From Arenibaculum pallidiluteum (GTDB taxonomy: Bacteria > Pseudomonadota > Alphaproteobacteria > Azospirillales > Azospirillaceae): 64,000 nt of DNA. A program made the translations under genes and the position numbers. The notes below the pieces were generated by a model. That model searched no databases. It worked only from the letters and a program-made list of their open reading frames with translations, and had not been told where the DNA came from. Below are positions 8,630-16,557 of the stretch, piece by piece (within the stretch, counting starts at the first letter, position 1; every line of letters starts with the position of its first letter). The DNA lies in the NCBI RefSeq assembly GCF_017355985.1, contig NZ_JAFIQU010000008.1:62001-126000 (forward strand), given 5' to 3'.

Positions 8630-8727
8630 TACACCTTCGAGACTGGCACCTTGTGGGATCGGGAATCTCGGCACCATAGCCTTGGAGAGCGCCCCCCGGC
8701 CAGCACGACGCGTCGCCGGCAGGCGCG

Positions 8728-9516
8728 CTATCCCCTGGGCCAGCGCCGGCTTCCGGCCTGGGGCACGCTTCCGCCCCGCCGCGGCATTCCCGGGGGAGGC
8801 ATGACCGCGAACGGGCGGGTGTGCGCGCCCTGGAACAGGGGTACGTGGCGGTCCCGGAAGAACGGGATCAGCGCCATTCCCGCGACGAAGCCGCCGACAT
8901 GCGCCCAGAAGGCGACCCCGCCGCCGTCGGTGGGCGTCGTGAAGCCGCTGAGGAGCTGTCCTGCGAACCACATCCCGAGGACGATCACCGCGGGAACGTT
9001 GATCATGCGCACGAAGATGATGATCCAGGCGAAGACCCGCACATTGGCCTGGGGGTGCAGCACGATATAGGCGCCGAGGACGCCGCCGATGGCACCGCTG
9101 GCGCCGATCATGGGCACCTCGGAGCTGGGATCGGCGATTGCCTGCGCCATGGCCGCGGCCAGCCCGCAGAGCAGGTAGAACAGCAGGAATCGGCCGCGGC
9201 CCATGCTGTCCTCGACGTTGTTCCCGAAGATCCAGAGGTACAGCATGTTGCCGATCACGTGCATGAAGCCGCCATGCATGAACATGGAGGTGACGATCGT
9301 GCCCCAGGGGGGAAGGACCGACAGTTCCGGCGGCAGCGCGGCGATGCCGAACAGCACTGCCGGAATTACGCCGAAGGCGTAGACCGCGGCGTCGCGCGCA
9401 TCGGGCCGCAGGGACTGCTGCCACAGGAACACGGCGATGCAGAGCCCGATGATCAGCAGCGTGACCACGGGCGCCCGCCGCGTCGGGTTGTCGTCGGAGA
9501 TCGGGAGGAAGAACAT
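8728..9516 (-). CDS. Rhomboid-family intramembrane serine protease
   Basis: Intramembrane protease of 262 aa with about six membrane segments. The catalytic dyad is readable: S140 in GASGAIGG and H206 in FWAHVGGF. The HGGFMHVIGNMLYLWIFGNN segment at about 81-100 is the conserved loop and helix 2 of the family. The ATG before FFLPISDDNP is chosen since homologues begin there; a longer frame to 9711 has no coding character. The Pro-rich C-terminal tail (about 225-262) is cytosolic and unstructured. Substrates unknown. Confidence 0.9.
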   Translation of the reverse strand: MFFLPISDDNPTRRAPVVTLLIIGLCIAVFLWQQSLRPDARDAAVYAFGVIPAVLFGIAALPPELSVLPPWGTIVTSMFMHGGFMHVIGNMLYLWIFGNNVEDSMGRGRFLLFYLLCGLAAAMAQAIADPSSEVPMIGASGAIGGVLGAYIVLHPQANVRVFAWIIIFVRMINVPAVIVLGMWFAGQLLSGFTTPTDGGGVAFWAHVGGFVAGMALIPFFRDRHVPLFQGAHTRPFAVMPPPGMPRRGGSVPQAGSRRWPRG

Positions 9517-9771
9517 CGGGTCGCTCTCTCGGGCCCGGCGGCGGGGACGCCCCGCTCGCGCGGGGCCGAGAACAGAACAATCGCCGCAGCCGTTCGGATC
9601 CGCAAGGCGCCCAACGGCACCCTCCGCCGATGGCATCCTCCGGTGTCGCGATGCTGCGCCGAAGGAAGGCGCGACCGCTCGCCACGGGTGACATCCCGGG
9701 CGCAACTGCATAGCTTAATGTCAACCAGCGGATGAGCGGCGCCCGGCGGCGTCGCATGCGATGCAGCAGAG

Positions 9772-11682
9772 ATGGACGACACCAACCGACTGCGGACCGC
9801 CGAGCAGGGCCGCTCCCGCCTCCAGGCGATGATCGACACCGTCCCAGATGGCATCGTGGTGATCGACACCGAGGGACGGGTGCTGACATTCAACCCCGCC
9901 TGCGAGCGCATCTTCGGGTGGCAGGCCGAGGAAATCATCGGGCGCAACGTCAGCGTGCTGATGCCGGAGCCCCATCAGAGCGCCCATGACACCTACATGC
10001 GCCGGTATCTCGAGACCGGCGAGGCCCGCATCATCGGCATCGGCCGCGAGGTCGAGGGCCGCCGCAAGGACGGCACGACCTTTCCGGTGGACCTTTCGAT
10101 CGGCGAGGCCGCGGAGGACGGGCGCCGGATCTTCGTGGGCATCGTGCGCGACATCACCGAGCGCAAGCGGGCCGAGGCCGCGATCCGCGAGGGCGGCCAG
10201 CGGCTGAAGGATGCGCTCCGGATCGCGCGCATGGGATGGTGGCAGCTCGAGGGCGAGGGCGCCGGCTGCGCCATCGAGTGGTCCGAGGAGGTCTATGTCA
10301 TCTGGGGCCGCGATCCCGCGACCTTCAGGCCGAGCCTCGAGACCTGGCGCGCCACGCTGCATCCCGAGGATGTCGCCCGGGCCGATGCGGCGCTCGGCCG
10401 GCCGAGCGGTACGGTCCAGCGCGAGTACAGGATCATTCGCCCGGACGGCGAGGTCCGCCATGTCCGGGACGAGGTCGAAATCACCGAGGCCGGCGGTGTC
10501 CGCCGCCTGTTCGGGATCGTCCAGGACATCACCGAGCGGCGGCTGGAGCGCTTGGCGCTCGAGGAGAGCCAGGCGCGCACGGCCTCGATCCTGGACACTG
10601 TCCCCGATGCGATCATCGTCATCGATGCCCGTGGCGTCATCGTCTCCTTCAGCCCGGCGGCGGAGCGCCAATTCGGCTGGTCCGCGGCGGAGGTGGTCGG
10701 GCGCAACGTCAGCAGTCTGATGCCCGAGCCCTACCGCACGGGCCATGACGGGTACATGAACCGGTACCTTGCCACCGGCGAGCGGCGGATCATCGGCATC
10801 GGGCGGATCGTCGTGGGCCAGCGCAAGGACGGCTCCACCTTTCCGATGGAACTCGCCGTAGGCGAGATCTCGACCGGAGGTCGGCGCCTCTTCACGGGCT
10901 TCGTGCGCGACCTGACCGAGCGCCAGGAGACCGAGAAGCGGCTCCAGGATCTCCAGGGCGAGCTGCTGCATGTCAGCCGCATCAGCGCCATGGGCCAGCT
11001 CGCATCGGCTCTTGCGCACGAGCTGAACCAGCCGCTGACGGCCGTCATCAATTACGTGAAGGCGGCCAAGCGCTTCGTCCAGGCCTCCGGCCTGCCGGGA
11101 GCCGAGCGCGCGATCGAGACCATGGACAAGGCCATGGGCCAGGCGAGCCGCGCGGGCGGCATCATCCGGGGCCTGAGGGCCTTCATCGAGAAAGGCCGCA
11201 ACGAGACCGCGACCGAGGACCTGAACAGGGTCGTGGAGGAGGCGGCCGCCCTCGCCCTGATCGGGGTGCGGGAAAGCGCCGCACGGACCCGCCTGCGCCT
11301 GCATCCCGAGCCGCTGTGCGTGCAGGTGGACAAGATCCAGATCCAGCAGGTCGTCATCAACCTGATGCGCAACGCCATCGAGGCCATGGGCGCGTCGGAG
11401 CGACGCGAGCTGACGGTCGAGACCCGGCCTGCTGCCGATGGCGGCGTGCTGATCACGGTCAGCGACACCGGTCCCGGGTTGGCGCCCGACGTCGCCGAGA
11501 AGCTGTTCCAGCCCTTCGTCACGACCAAGGAGAAGGGGATGGGACTGGGCCTGTCGATATGCCGCTCCATCGCGAACGCCCATGGAGGGCGCCTCTGGCC
11601 GGAGCCGACGCCCGGCGGGGGCGTGACCTTCCATCTCTCGATCCCCGGCGCATCCGAGGCGGAGCACCATCATGCCGGCTGA
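9772..11682 (+). CDS. fixL: FixL-like PAS histidine kinase without the heme-binding histidine
   Basis: Soluble kinase, 636 aa. Domains in order: FixL-type PAS (about 12-130), a PAS/PAC domain of the MGWWQLE type (about 140-260), a second FixL-type PAS (about 265-385), HisKA with H416 in [11 protein letters not shown], and HATPase with N-box [10 protein letters not shown] and G-box [11 protein letters not shown]. It is close to rhizobial FixL from the last PAS onward. In FixL the proximal heme His directly precedes IIGIGR; here that residue is Arg in both copies (R86, R339), while the following conserved Arg (R92, R345) is kept. It overlaps fixJ by 11 nt. Kinase role and FixJ partnership are secure; heme-oxygen sensing is doubtful. 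Confidence 0.85.
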   Translation: MDDTNRLRTAEQGRSRLQAMIDTVPDGIVVIDTEGRVLTFNPACERIFGWQAEEIIGRNVSVLMPEPHQSAHDTYMRRYLETGEARIIGIGREVEGRRKDGTTFPVDLSIGEAAEDGRRIFVGIVRDITERKRAEAAIREGGQRLKDALRIARMGWWQLEGEGAGCAIEWSEEVYVIWGRDPATFRPSLETWRATLHPEDVARADAALGRPSGTVQREYRIIRPDGEVRHVRDEVEITEAGGVRRLFGIVQDITERRLERLALEESQARTASILDTVPDAIIVIDARGVIVSFSPAAERQFGWSAAEVVGRNVSSLMPEPYRTGHDGYMNRYLATGERRIIGIGRIVVGQRKDGSTFPMELAVGEISTGGRRLFTGFVRDLTERQETEKRLQDLQGELLHVSRISAMGQLASALAHELNQPLTAVINYVKAAKRFVQASGLPGAERAIETMDKAMGQASRAGGIIRGLRAFIEKGRNETATEDLNRVVEEAAALALIGVRESAARTRLRLHPEPLCVQVDKIQIQQVVINLMRNAIEAMGASERRELTVETRPAADGGVLITVSDTGPGLAPDVAEKLFQPFVTTKEKGMGLGLSICRSIANAHGGRLWPEPTPGGGVTFHLSIPGASEAEHHHAG

Positions 11683-12313
11683 GCCCGAGGTCTTCGTGGT
11701 CGACGACGACGAGGCGGTCCGCGATTCCCTGTCGATGCTGCTGGAATCCGCAGGGCTGAGCGTGCGGACCTTCGGTTCCGCGCCCGAATTCCTGGACTCC
11801 GATGCGCCATCCCGCAGCGGCTGCCTGCTGATCGACGTGCGCATGCCGGGAATGGACGGGATCGAGGTGCAGGAGCGGCTGCGCGCAACCGGCTGTCCGC
11901 TGCCGGTGATCGTGATGACCGGCCACGCCGACGTGCCCCTGGCCGTGCGGGCCATGAAGGCCGGCGCCATCGACTTCGTCGAGAAGCCCTTCGACGAGGA
12001 TGCGCTTCTCTCGACGATCCGGACGGCGATGTCGCGAACCGAGGCCGTGAAGACGCCCGCCCCGGCCGCCCCCCCTGCGGCGGTCGCGCCCGAGGTTCTG
12101 GAGCGGCTGGCGATCCTGACCCCGCGCGAGCGGGAGGTCCTGGAGGGGCTCGTCGCCGGACATCCCAACAAGGTGATCGCGTACCAGCTTTCCATCAGCC
12201 CGCGCACCGTGGAGATCCACCGCGCCCGCGTGATGGAGAAGATGCAGGCCGACAGCTTGCCGAAGCTCGTCCGCATGGCGATCTCGGCAGGGATCACCCC
12301 TGCGGAGCGCTGA
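11672..12313 (+). CDS. fixJ: FixJ response regulator
   Basis: Two-domain regulator of 213 aa. The receiver has the acidic pocket DDD at 11-13, phospho-acceptor D55 in [14 protein letters not shown] switch residues with K105 in FVEKPFDED, and an Ala/Pro linker. The LuxR-type helix-turn-helix covers about 145-195 ([22 protein letters not shown]). This matches FixJ closely, including FVEKPF. FixJ-P activates fixK-type promoters in rhizobia. A matching site lies before the fixK gene here. Start overlaps the fixL end. Confidence 0.9.
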   Translation: MPAEPEVFVVDDDEAVRDSLSMLLESAGLSVRTFGSAPEFLDSDAPSRSGCLLIDVRMPGMDGIEVQERLRATGCPLPVIVMTGHADVPLAVRAMKAGAIDFVEKPFDEDALLSTIRTAMSRTEAVKTPAPAAPPAAVAPEVLERLAILTPREREVLEGLVAGHPNKVIAYQLSISPRTVEIHRARVMEKMQADSLPKLVRMAISAGITPAER

Positions 12314-12323
12314 CCTGGATCAA
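12310..12323. promoter_or_regulatory. FixK/FNR-like box before the receiver gene
   Basis: CTGACCTGGATCAA differs from the FNR/FixK consensus (TTGAy-N4-rTCAA) only at the first base. It overlaps the fixJ stop codon and is centred about 133 bp before the start of the receiver gene. It would allow FixK feedback on that gene, as FixK does on fixT in Sinorhizobium. Inference from sequence match only. Confidence 0.4.
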
Positions 12324-12342
12324 ATCGGCCCTGGTAGGGAAA

Positions 12343-12364
12343 ACCCCTTATTTTCCGAAGGGGT
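12343..12364 (+). terminator. Hairpin after fixJ, possible weak terminator or attenuator
   Basis: Seven-bp inverted repeat ACCCCTT / AAGGGGT with an 8-nt AT-rich loop, 30 bp after the fixJ stop. There is no T-run behind it, so termination would be weak. It could instead be a regulator site in the receiver promoter. Confidence 0.3.
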
Positions 12365-12449
12365 GCGGCCCCAATATCGTGGTCCCGTCGATACCCGTCG
12401 CGGATCGGCTGGCGCGGATCACTGATCCCGCCGGAACCTGGAGGTCGCA

Positions 12450-12878
12450 GTGGGTGCTTTCAACGACGAACTGGTCTTCATCGTCGACGACGACGAGCCG
12501 GTCCGGGACTCCATGAAGGTGCTGCTCGAAGCCTGCCGGCTTCGGGTCCGCGACTATGCCTCCTGCCGGGACTTCATCGACGATTTCGACGGCGAGGAGG
12601 GCTGCCTGCTGCTCGACCTGCACCTGCCGGTCATGAGCGGCCTGGAATTCCTCGAGAAGTACGGCGACCAGCTCGGCAAGATGCCGGTTATCATGGTCAC
12701 CGGCCGCGGCGACCCTGAGACATTTGCCCGGGCACGCAAGATGGGTGTCTCAGCCATCCTCGAGAAACCCTTCGAAGACGAGGCGCTGCTGGACACGATC
12801 CGGCAGCTTCTGCCGAACGCGGCGCCGGGCGCCGCCGGGGGCGGTACCGGCCTCGGCAGCCACCACGGCCACGTCTGA
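12450..12878 (+). CDS. Single-domain response regulator of the fix cluster
   Basis: Receiver-only protein, 142 aa, with DDD at 13-15, phospho-acceptor D56 in GCLLLDLHLPVMSG, and K106 in ILEKPFED. A Gly/Ala tail ending SHHGHV replaces an output domain. GTG start with GGAGGT 4 bases before it. A receiver gene between fixLJ and fixK is also found in Bradyrhizobium (established knowledge). It may act as a phosphate sink or a modulator of FixL; that is inference. Confidence 0.85.
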   Translation: MGAFNDELVFIVDDDEPVRDSMKVLLEACRLRVRDYASCRDFIDDFDGEEGCLLLDLHLPVMSGLEFLEKYGDQLGKMPVIMVTGRGDPETFARARKMGVSAILEKPFEDEALLDTIRQLLPNAAPGAAGGGTGLGSHHGHV

Positions 12879-12961
12879 CTTCCCGCCGGAACCGGAGGGA
12901 CGCCGCGCGCACGGCCGCGCCACCCAGCCGCGCGCCCCGGCCTAAGGGCATATACGGGATC

Positions 12962-12974
12962 CTACTTACGTAAG
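12962..12974. promoter_or_regulatory. FixJ-type binding site before fixK
   Basis: CTACTTAC at 12962-12969 is the reverse complement of GTAAGTAG, the published FixJ in-vitro consensus core GTA(A/C)GTAG. It overlaps a perfect palindrome CTTACGTAAG (12965-12974). Reading the minus strand gives GTAAGTAGGATCCC, 12 of 14 matches to the longer rhizobial pattern GTAAGTAGTTTCCC. It lies about 95 bp before the fixK start, the right region for a FixJ activator site. Confidence 0.6.
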
Positions 12975-13067
12975 ATCCCCAACTTTCTCCCCCGGCGCCG
13001 CCTTCGTAGCTTCATCCCAGAAACGATGACGGGATCGGCCCGTCGCCAGGGCCGGGAGAATAGACAG

Positions 13068-13796
13068 ATGGCACCCAGCGCAGCGATGCACGCAGCCCCG
13101 ACCCTGGCACGCCCGCCCATGCCGTTCCCGGCGGCGATGGCTCGCGTCCTGCCCTTCCCGTCCAGCCGGCCCGAAGCCGATCCCCTGGATGCCATCGCCA
13201 CCACTTCGGTCGTCGACCGCGATATCGCGATCTTCCACCAGGGCGGCTCGGCCGACGCGCTGTTCCGCCTGGTCGACGGCGTCGTCCGCATCCACAAGCT
13301 GCTGCCCGACGGCCGGCGCCAGATCGTCGGCTTTCTTCAGGCCGGCGATTTCTTCGGCCTGGCCTTCGGCGACACCTACCTCTACACGGCCGAGGCGGTC
13401 ACGGTGGCGACCGTCCGGCGCATGTCCCGCTCGCGGGTCGACGCCGTGATGGACGAGCACCCCGCGCTGCGCCAGCGCCTGCTGGTCGTCACCGCCGAGG
13501 AGCTGATCGCCGCCCAGGACCAGATGCTGCTGCTGGGCCGCAAGAACGCGGTCGAGAAGATCTGCTCGTTCCTGACGATGCTGTCGCGTCGCCGGGCGCG
13601 GCAGGGCAAGGACCCGGCGCGGCTGCATGTGCCCATGAGCCGGGCCGACATTGCGGACTATCTTGGCCTGACCATCGAGACCGTCTCGCGCACCATCACC
13701 AAGCTGAAGACGGCCGGCACGATCCGGCTGCTCGACGGCAACAAGATCGCGCTCTGCGACCCCGAGACCGTTGCGAGCCTGGCCGAGGGCGCCTGA
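13068..13796 (+). CDS. fixK: FixK-type CRP/FNR transcription regulator
   Basis: Regulator of 242 aa. A Pro-rich 40-residue N-terminus precedes the cyclic-nucleotide-like beta-roll (about 45-140) and a winged helix with recognition motif ETVSR (E204, R208), the E-x-x-S-R pattern that reads TTGA-N6-TCAA. The N-terminal cysteine cluster of oxygen-sensing FNR is missing; the only cysteines are C166 and C230, so it is FixK-like and controlled mainly by FixJ. ATG at 13068 has GGGAGAA upstream; an earlier GTG/ATG reading from 13026 lacks one. A strong terminator follows at 13827. Confidence 0.88.
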   Translation: MAPSAAMHAAPTLARPPMPFPAAMARVLPFPSSRPEADPLDAIATTSVVDRDIAIFHQGGSADALFRLVDGVVRIHKLLPDGRRQIVGFLQAGDFFGLAFGDTYLYTAEAVTVATVRRMSRSRVDAVMDEHPALRQRLLVVTAEELIAAQDQMLLLGRKNAVEKICSFLTMLSRRRARQGKDPARLHVPMSRADIADYLGLTIETVSRTITKLKTAGTIRLLDGNKIALCDPETVASLAEGA

Positions 13797-13826
13797 AGCC
13801 TTCCCCCGGCGGCCCCGGCATAAGGA

Positions 13827-13866
13827 AAGGCCCGGCGGAGCTATCCGCCGGGCCTTGTGGTTTTTT
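13827..13866. terminator. Strong intrinsic terminator after fixK
   Basis: Perfect 13-bp stem AAGGCCCGGCGGA / TCCGCCGGGCCTT with a GCTA loop, followed by GTGG and a run of six T. It ends the fix transcript and, read from the other side, could also act on the convergent DUF6481 transcript. Confidence 0.9.
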
Positions 13867-13904
13867 CGCGCCGAACCGGAGCGGTCCGGAGTGCCTGTCC
13901 CGCT

Positions 13905-14285
13905 TCAGCGCTGGCGCGCCTTGCGGGCGGCATAGCGGGCGTCGCGGGCGGCCTTGCGCTCGGCCTCCAGGGCCACCTCGCGCGCGGCGCGTTCCGCGGC
14001 TTCCTGGGCAGCCATCGCTTCGGCCGCGACCCGGGCGGCCTCCTCGGCGGCAAGGCGCGCCGCCTCCTCGGCAGCTGCCCGCGCCTTCTCGGCCTCGCGC
14101 TCGGCCATGCGGGCGGCGATGCGGAGATCGCGCTCCGCGCGAAGCGCCTGGCGCTCGGCCTGCCGTTCCGCAAAGCCGGGATCCGTGATCTCCGGCCTGG
14201 CATGGAATTTCGCCAACTGCGCCTTGCGGGCATTGGCGGCCGCGCTCAGGCGGTCGTTGAAACCTGGATTCTTGAAGCCGCTCAT
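13905..14285 (-). CDS. DUF6481 family coiled-coil protein
   Basis: Protein of 126 aa starting MSGFKNPGFNDRLSAAANARKAQL, the conserved opening of DUF6481. From about residue 40 it is almost entirely Ala/Glu/Arg in heptad-like order (EREAEKARAAAEEAARLAA), so a long charged coiled coil is expected. Function unknown in the family. Its ATG overlaps the stop of the 60-aa gene upstream, and it lies with a cold shock gene, which suggests RNA- or stress-linked work (inference). Confidence 0.8.
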   Translation of the reverse strand: MSGFKNPGFNDRLSAAANARKAQLAKFHARPEITDPGFAERQAERQALRAERDLRIAARMAEREAEKARAAAEEAARLAAEEAARVAAEAMAAQEAAERAAREVALEAERKAARDARYAARKARQR

Positions 14286-14464
14286 TCTGGGTCCTTGTCG
14301 GGAATGGAGTCCGGGGCCGCGTCTTCGCCGCCCGACGCTTCGGGACCTTCGGTCCTGCGCCGCACGGCCTCGGCCTCCTTGCGCTGCAGCCTGTCCTGCT
14401 TGCGCTGTTCCTTCACCCGGTTCCGATCGGCGCGCTGCTGGTTGTAGTTGGGCCTGAAGGCCAT
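14282..14464 (-). CDS. Small basic protein coupled to DUF6481
   Basis: Protein of 60 aa beginning MAFRPNYNQQRADRNRVKEQ with a charged, Arg/Lys-rich N-terminal half and an acidic Ser/Pro-rich end. The MAFRPNYNQQRADR opening is familiar from short conserved alphaproteobacterial proteins without known role. ATGA overlap with the DUF6481 start shows coupling. A longer frame up to 14584 runs through the csp terminator, so I reject that start. Confidence 0.65.
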   Translation of the reverse strand: MAFRPNYNQQRADRNRVKEQRKQDRLQRKEAEAVRRRTEGPEASGGEDAAPDSIPDKDPE

Positions 14465-14537
14465 CGCTGCGTCTCCGATGAAGCAGTTGCCGGGGAAGCT
14501 CGGGCGCCGGCCTGCCGGCCGCGGCGCGGGCGACGTG

Positions 14538-14563
14538 AAAAAAAGGGCGGCAGAAGCCGCCCT
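14538..14563 (-). terminator. Intrinsic terminator of the cold shock gene
   Basis: On the minus strand GGGCGGC, a 4-nt loop and GCCGCCC are followed by seven T. It begins 22 bp after the csp stop codon and separates csp from the 60-aa gene. Confidence 0.88.
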
Positions 14564-14584
14564 CTCCGATCCTACCGGCGCCAC

Positions 14585-14794
14585 TCAGAGCGCGCGGAGG
14601 TTCTCGGCCGACACCTTGCCCCGCCGGGGATCACGCACGGCCTCGAACGACAGCCTCTGGCCCTCGTTGAGATTGCCGAGACCGGCACGCTCGACCGCGG
14701 AGATGTGGACGAAGACGTCAGCCGAGCCGTCTTCCGGCTGGATGAAGCCGAAGCCCTTGGTGGAGTTGAACCACTTCACGATACCGTTGGCCAT
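14585..14794 (-). CDS. CspA-family cold shock protein
   Basis: Single cold shock domain, 69 aa. RNP1 is KGFGFI (13-18) and RNP2 is VFVHIS (27-32), the RNA-binding aromatic strands of an RNA chaperone. Length and motifs are standard for CspA. It has its own terminator (14538) and about 200 bp of leader/promoter DNA up to ccoG, in which I saw no clear cold-box. Confidence 0.92.
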   Translation of the reverse strand: MANGIVKWFNSTKGFGFIQPEDGSADVFVHISAVERAGLGNLNEGQRLSFEAVRDPRRGKVSAENLRAL

Positions 14795-15003
14795 GGGTCT
14801 GTTCCCTTTCTGGCGTTGCTGCCCCGCGACATGCGGACAGCATCAAATCACTTCGGGAAGAGACCCAGACCCGAGCGGGCTGGAGAGCGCATACCCCAGA
14901 GCACTTCGACTCCGTCAATATGGGGGGCGGCACGGCGGCATACAACGCCAATCGGTACGCAATGCCCGTCCTGCCGGCGCGGCCCGCCGTCGGCGCCCTC
15001 CCT

Positions 15004-16461
15004 TCAGCGGCGCGGTCCGTCCGGGGCCATGAAGACGCTTCCATAGACCGCGCGTTCGCGACGTTCGTGGTCCACCAGCACGAAGTCCAGCGGAGCCGAG
15101 GCGGAGGCCGCCACCTCACGCGGAACATCGACCGTGACGCGGAAAGTCGCGACGGAATCGGGCCGCGCCGCGAGCACCGTCGCCCCGGCCGCGTCGTCGC
15201 CGGCGACATGGATCCGGGCGTCGGCGAGCCCCTCGACGGCCAGCTCGTACCGGCGCGGCTGCCGGGTCATGTTGCTGATCTTCACGGTGTAGCCGTTGCG
15301 GATCGAGCCATCCGAGAGCTGGACGAAGAGCGGTGCGCGGTCGCGCTGGACCGAGATGTCGAGGCGCGGGCGCAGCAGGAGCGTGCCGCCCATGACTGCC
15401 GCGATGACCACGATCATCAGCGCATAGACGATGGTGCGCGGTCGGAATGGCGTCCACCGCGTCGGCCGCCCCTCGGCACGGGCGGCCGAATTCGCGAGCG
15501 TGTCGTATGCAATCAGGCCGCGCGGCCGGCCGACGGCGTCCATGATCGGCGCGCAGGCATCGACGCAAAGGCCGCAGTTGATGCAGTCGGCGTTCGCGCC
15601 CTCGCGGATGTCGATGCCCATCGGGCAGACCTGGACGCACTGGGAACAGTCCACGCAATCGCCGAGGCCGCGGGCGCTGCGATCCTCCCAGCTCTCGGAC
15701 TTGCGCCGCGGGCCGCGCTCGTCGCCGCGCCAGGCCTGGTAGGTGACGACGAGGCTGTGCTCGTCGAGCATGGCACTCTGAATGCGCGGCCAGGGGCACA
15801 TGTAGGCGCAGACCTGCTCGCGCGCCCACCCCGCCAGCAGGTACGTCGTCGAGGTGAACAGGCCGACGAAGAACAGCAGCGTCATCGGCACCTGGCCCGC
15901 AATGATGTCGTGAGGCAGGCTCGGCGCGTCGGTGAAGTACATCACCCATGCGCCGCCGGTCAGCAGGCTGATCACCAGCCAGGCCGTGTGCTTGGCGACC
16001 TTGCGCACGGCCTTTCCGACGCTCATGGGCGCCCGGTCGAGGCGGATCTGCGCGGCACGGTCGCCCTCGATCTTGCGCTCGACCCACAGGAACAGGTCGG
16101 TCCAGACCGTCTGGGGACAGGCGTACCCGCACCAGACACGCCCTGCCAGCGACGTCGCCAGGAACAGGGCGACCGCGGCCAGGATCAGCAGGCCGGTCAG
16201 GTAGTACACCTCCTGGGGCCAGATCTCGATCATGAAGAAGAAGAGCCGCCCCTGCTCGAGATCCACCAGGATCGCCTGACTCGGCGCGTCCGGCCCGCGG
16301 TCCCAACGGACCCAGGGCGCCACGTAGTACACCGCGAGCAGCAGCCAGAGCAGCGCCCATTTCAGCCGCCGGTAGAAGCCGTCGACGGCCTTGGGGAAGA
16401 TCTTGGTGCGGCTTGCGTAGAGCGCGGGGGCGGCGGGGCTGGACGAGGCTGGAACGGACAC
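15004..16461 (-). CDS. ccoG: Cytochrome cbb3 oxidase assembly ferredoxin CcoG
   Basis: Membrane iron-sulfur protein of the CcoG/FixG/RdxA family, 485 aa, which helps copper delivery during cbb3 oxidase assembly. N-terminal membrane segments carry CGYACPQTVW; a later loop has CAYMCPWPRIQS. Two 4Fe-4S sites follow, CVDCSQCVQVCPMG and CINCGLCVDAC. A further membrane helix precedes an Ig-like periplasmic domain. No ccoNOPQ or ccoHIS is in the window. A FixK box 70-83 bp upstream fits low-oxygen induction via the nearby fix cascade. Confidence 0.93.
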   Translation of the reverse strand: MSVPASSSPAAPALYASRTKIFPKAVDGFYRRLKWALLWLLLAVYYVAPWVRWDRGPDAPSQAILVDLEQGRLFFFMIEIWPQEVYYLTGLLILAAVALFLATSLAGRVWCGYACPQTVWTDLFLWVERKIEGDRAAQIRLDRAPMSVGKAVRKVAKHTAWLVISLLTGGAWVMYFTDAPSLPHDIIAGQVPMTLLFFVGLFTSTTYLLAGWAREQVCAYMCPWPRIQSAMLDEHSLVVTYQAWRGDERGPRRKSESWEDRSARGLGDCVDCSQCVQVCPMGIDIREGANADCINCGLCVDACAPIMDAVGRPRGLIAYDTLANSAARAEGRPTRWTPFRPRTIVYALMIVVIAAVMGGTLLLRPRLDISVQRDRAPLFVQLSDGSIRNGYTVKISNMTRQPRRYELAVEGLADARIHVAGDDAAGATVLAARPDSVATFRVTVDVPREVAASASAPLDFVLVDHERRERAVYGSVFMAPDGPRR

Positions 16462-16530
16462 GGCGACGCACCCTGCGGCAGCGGGAGGATTCGATCACCC
16501 GCACCAGAGCACGATCGCGGCACCGGGAGC

Positions 16531-16544
16531 TTGACCTGCGTCAA
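16531..16544. promoter_or_regulatory. FixK/FNR box of the ccoG promoter
   Basis: TTGACCTGCGTCAA is a perfect 5+5 palindrome around 4 bp and fits the FixK/FNR half-sites TTGAC/GTCAA. If the class II spacing (-41.5) holds, transcription toward ccoG would begin near 16496, leaving a short leader. It lies 14 bp before the ParA gene end. Confidence 0.75.
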
Positions 16545-16557
16545 CCCCCGGCCGGAT

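Noticed and set aside
9721..12297. Very long open frame (858 codons) on the minus strand
   Set aside because: It runs antisense to fixL and fixJ, whose motifs are certain. Long antisense frames are common at this GC content because stop codons are rare.
12331..12364. Second FixJ site before the receiver gene (GGGGTTTTCCCTA on the minus strand)
   Set aside because: Similarity to the rhizobial pattern is shifted by one base and lacks the GTA(A/C)GTAG core.
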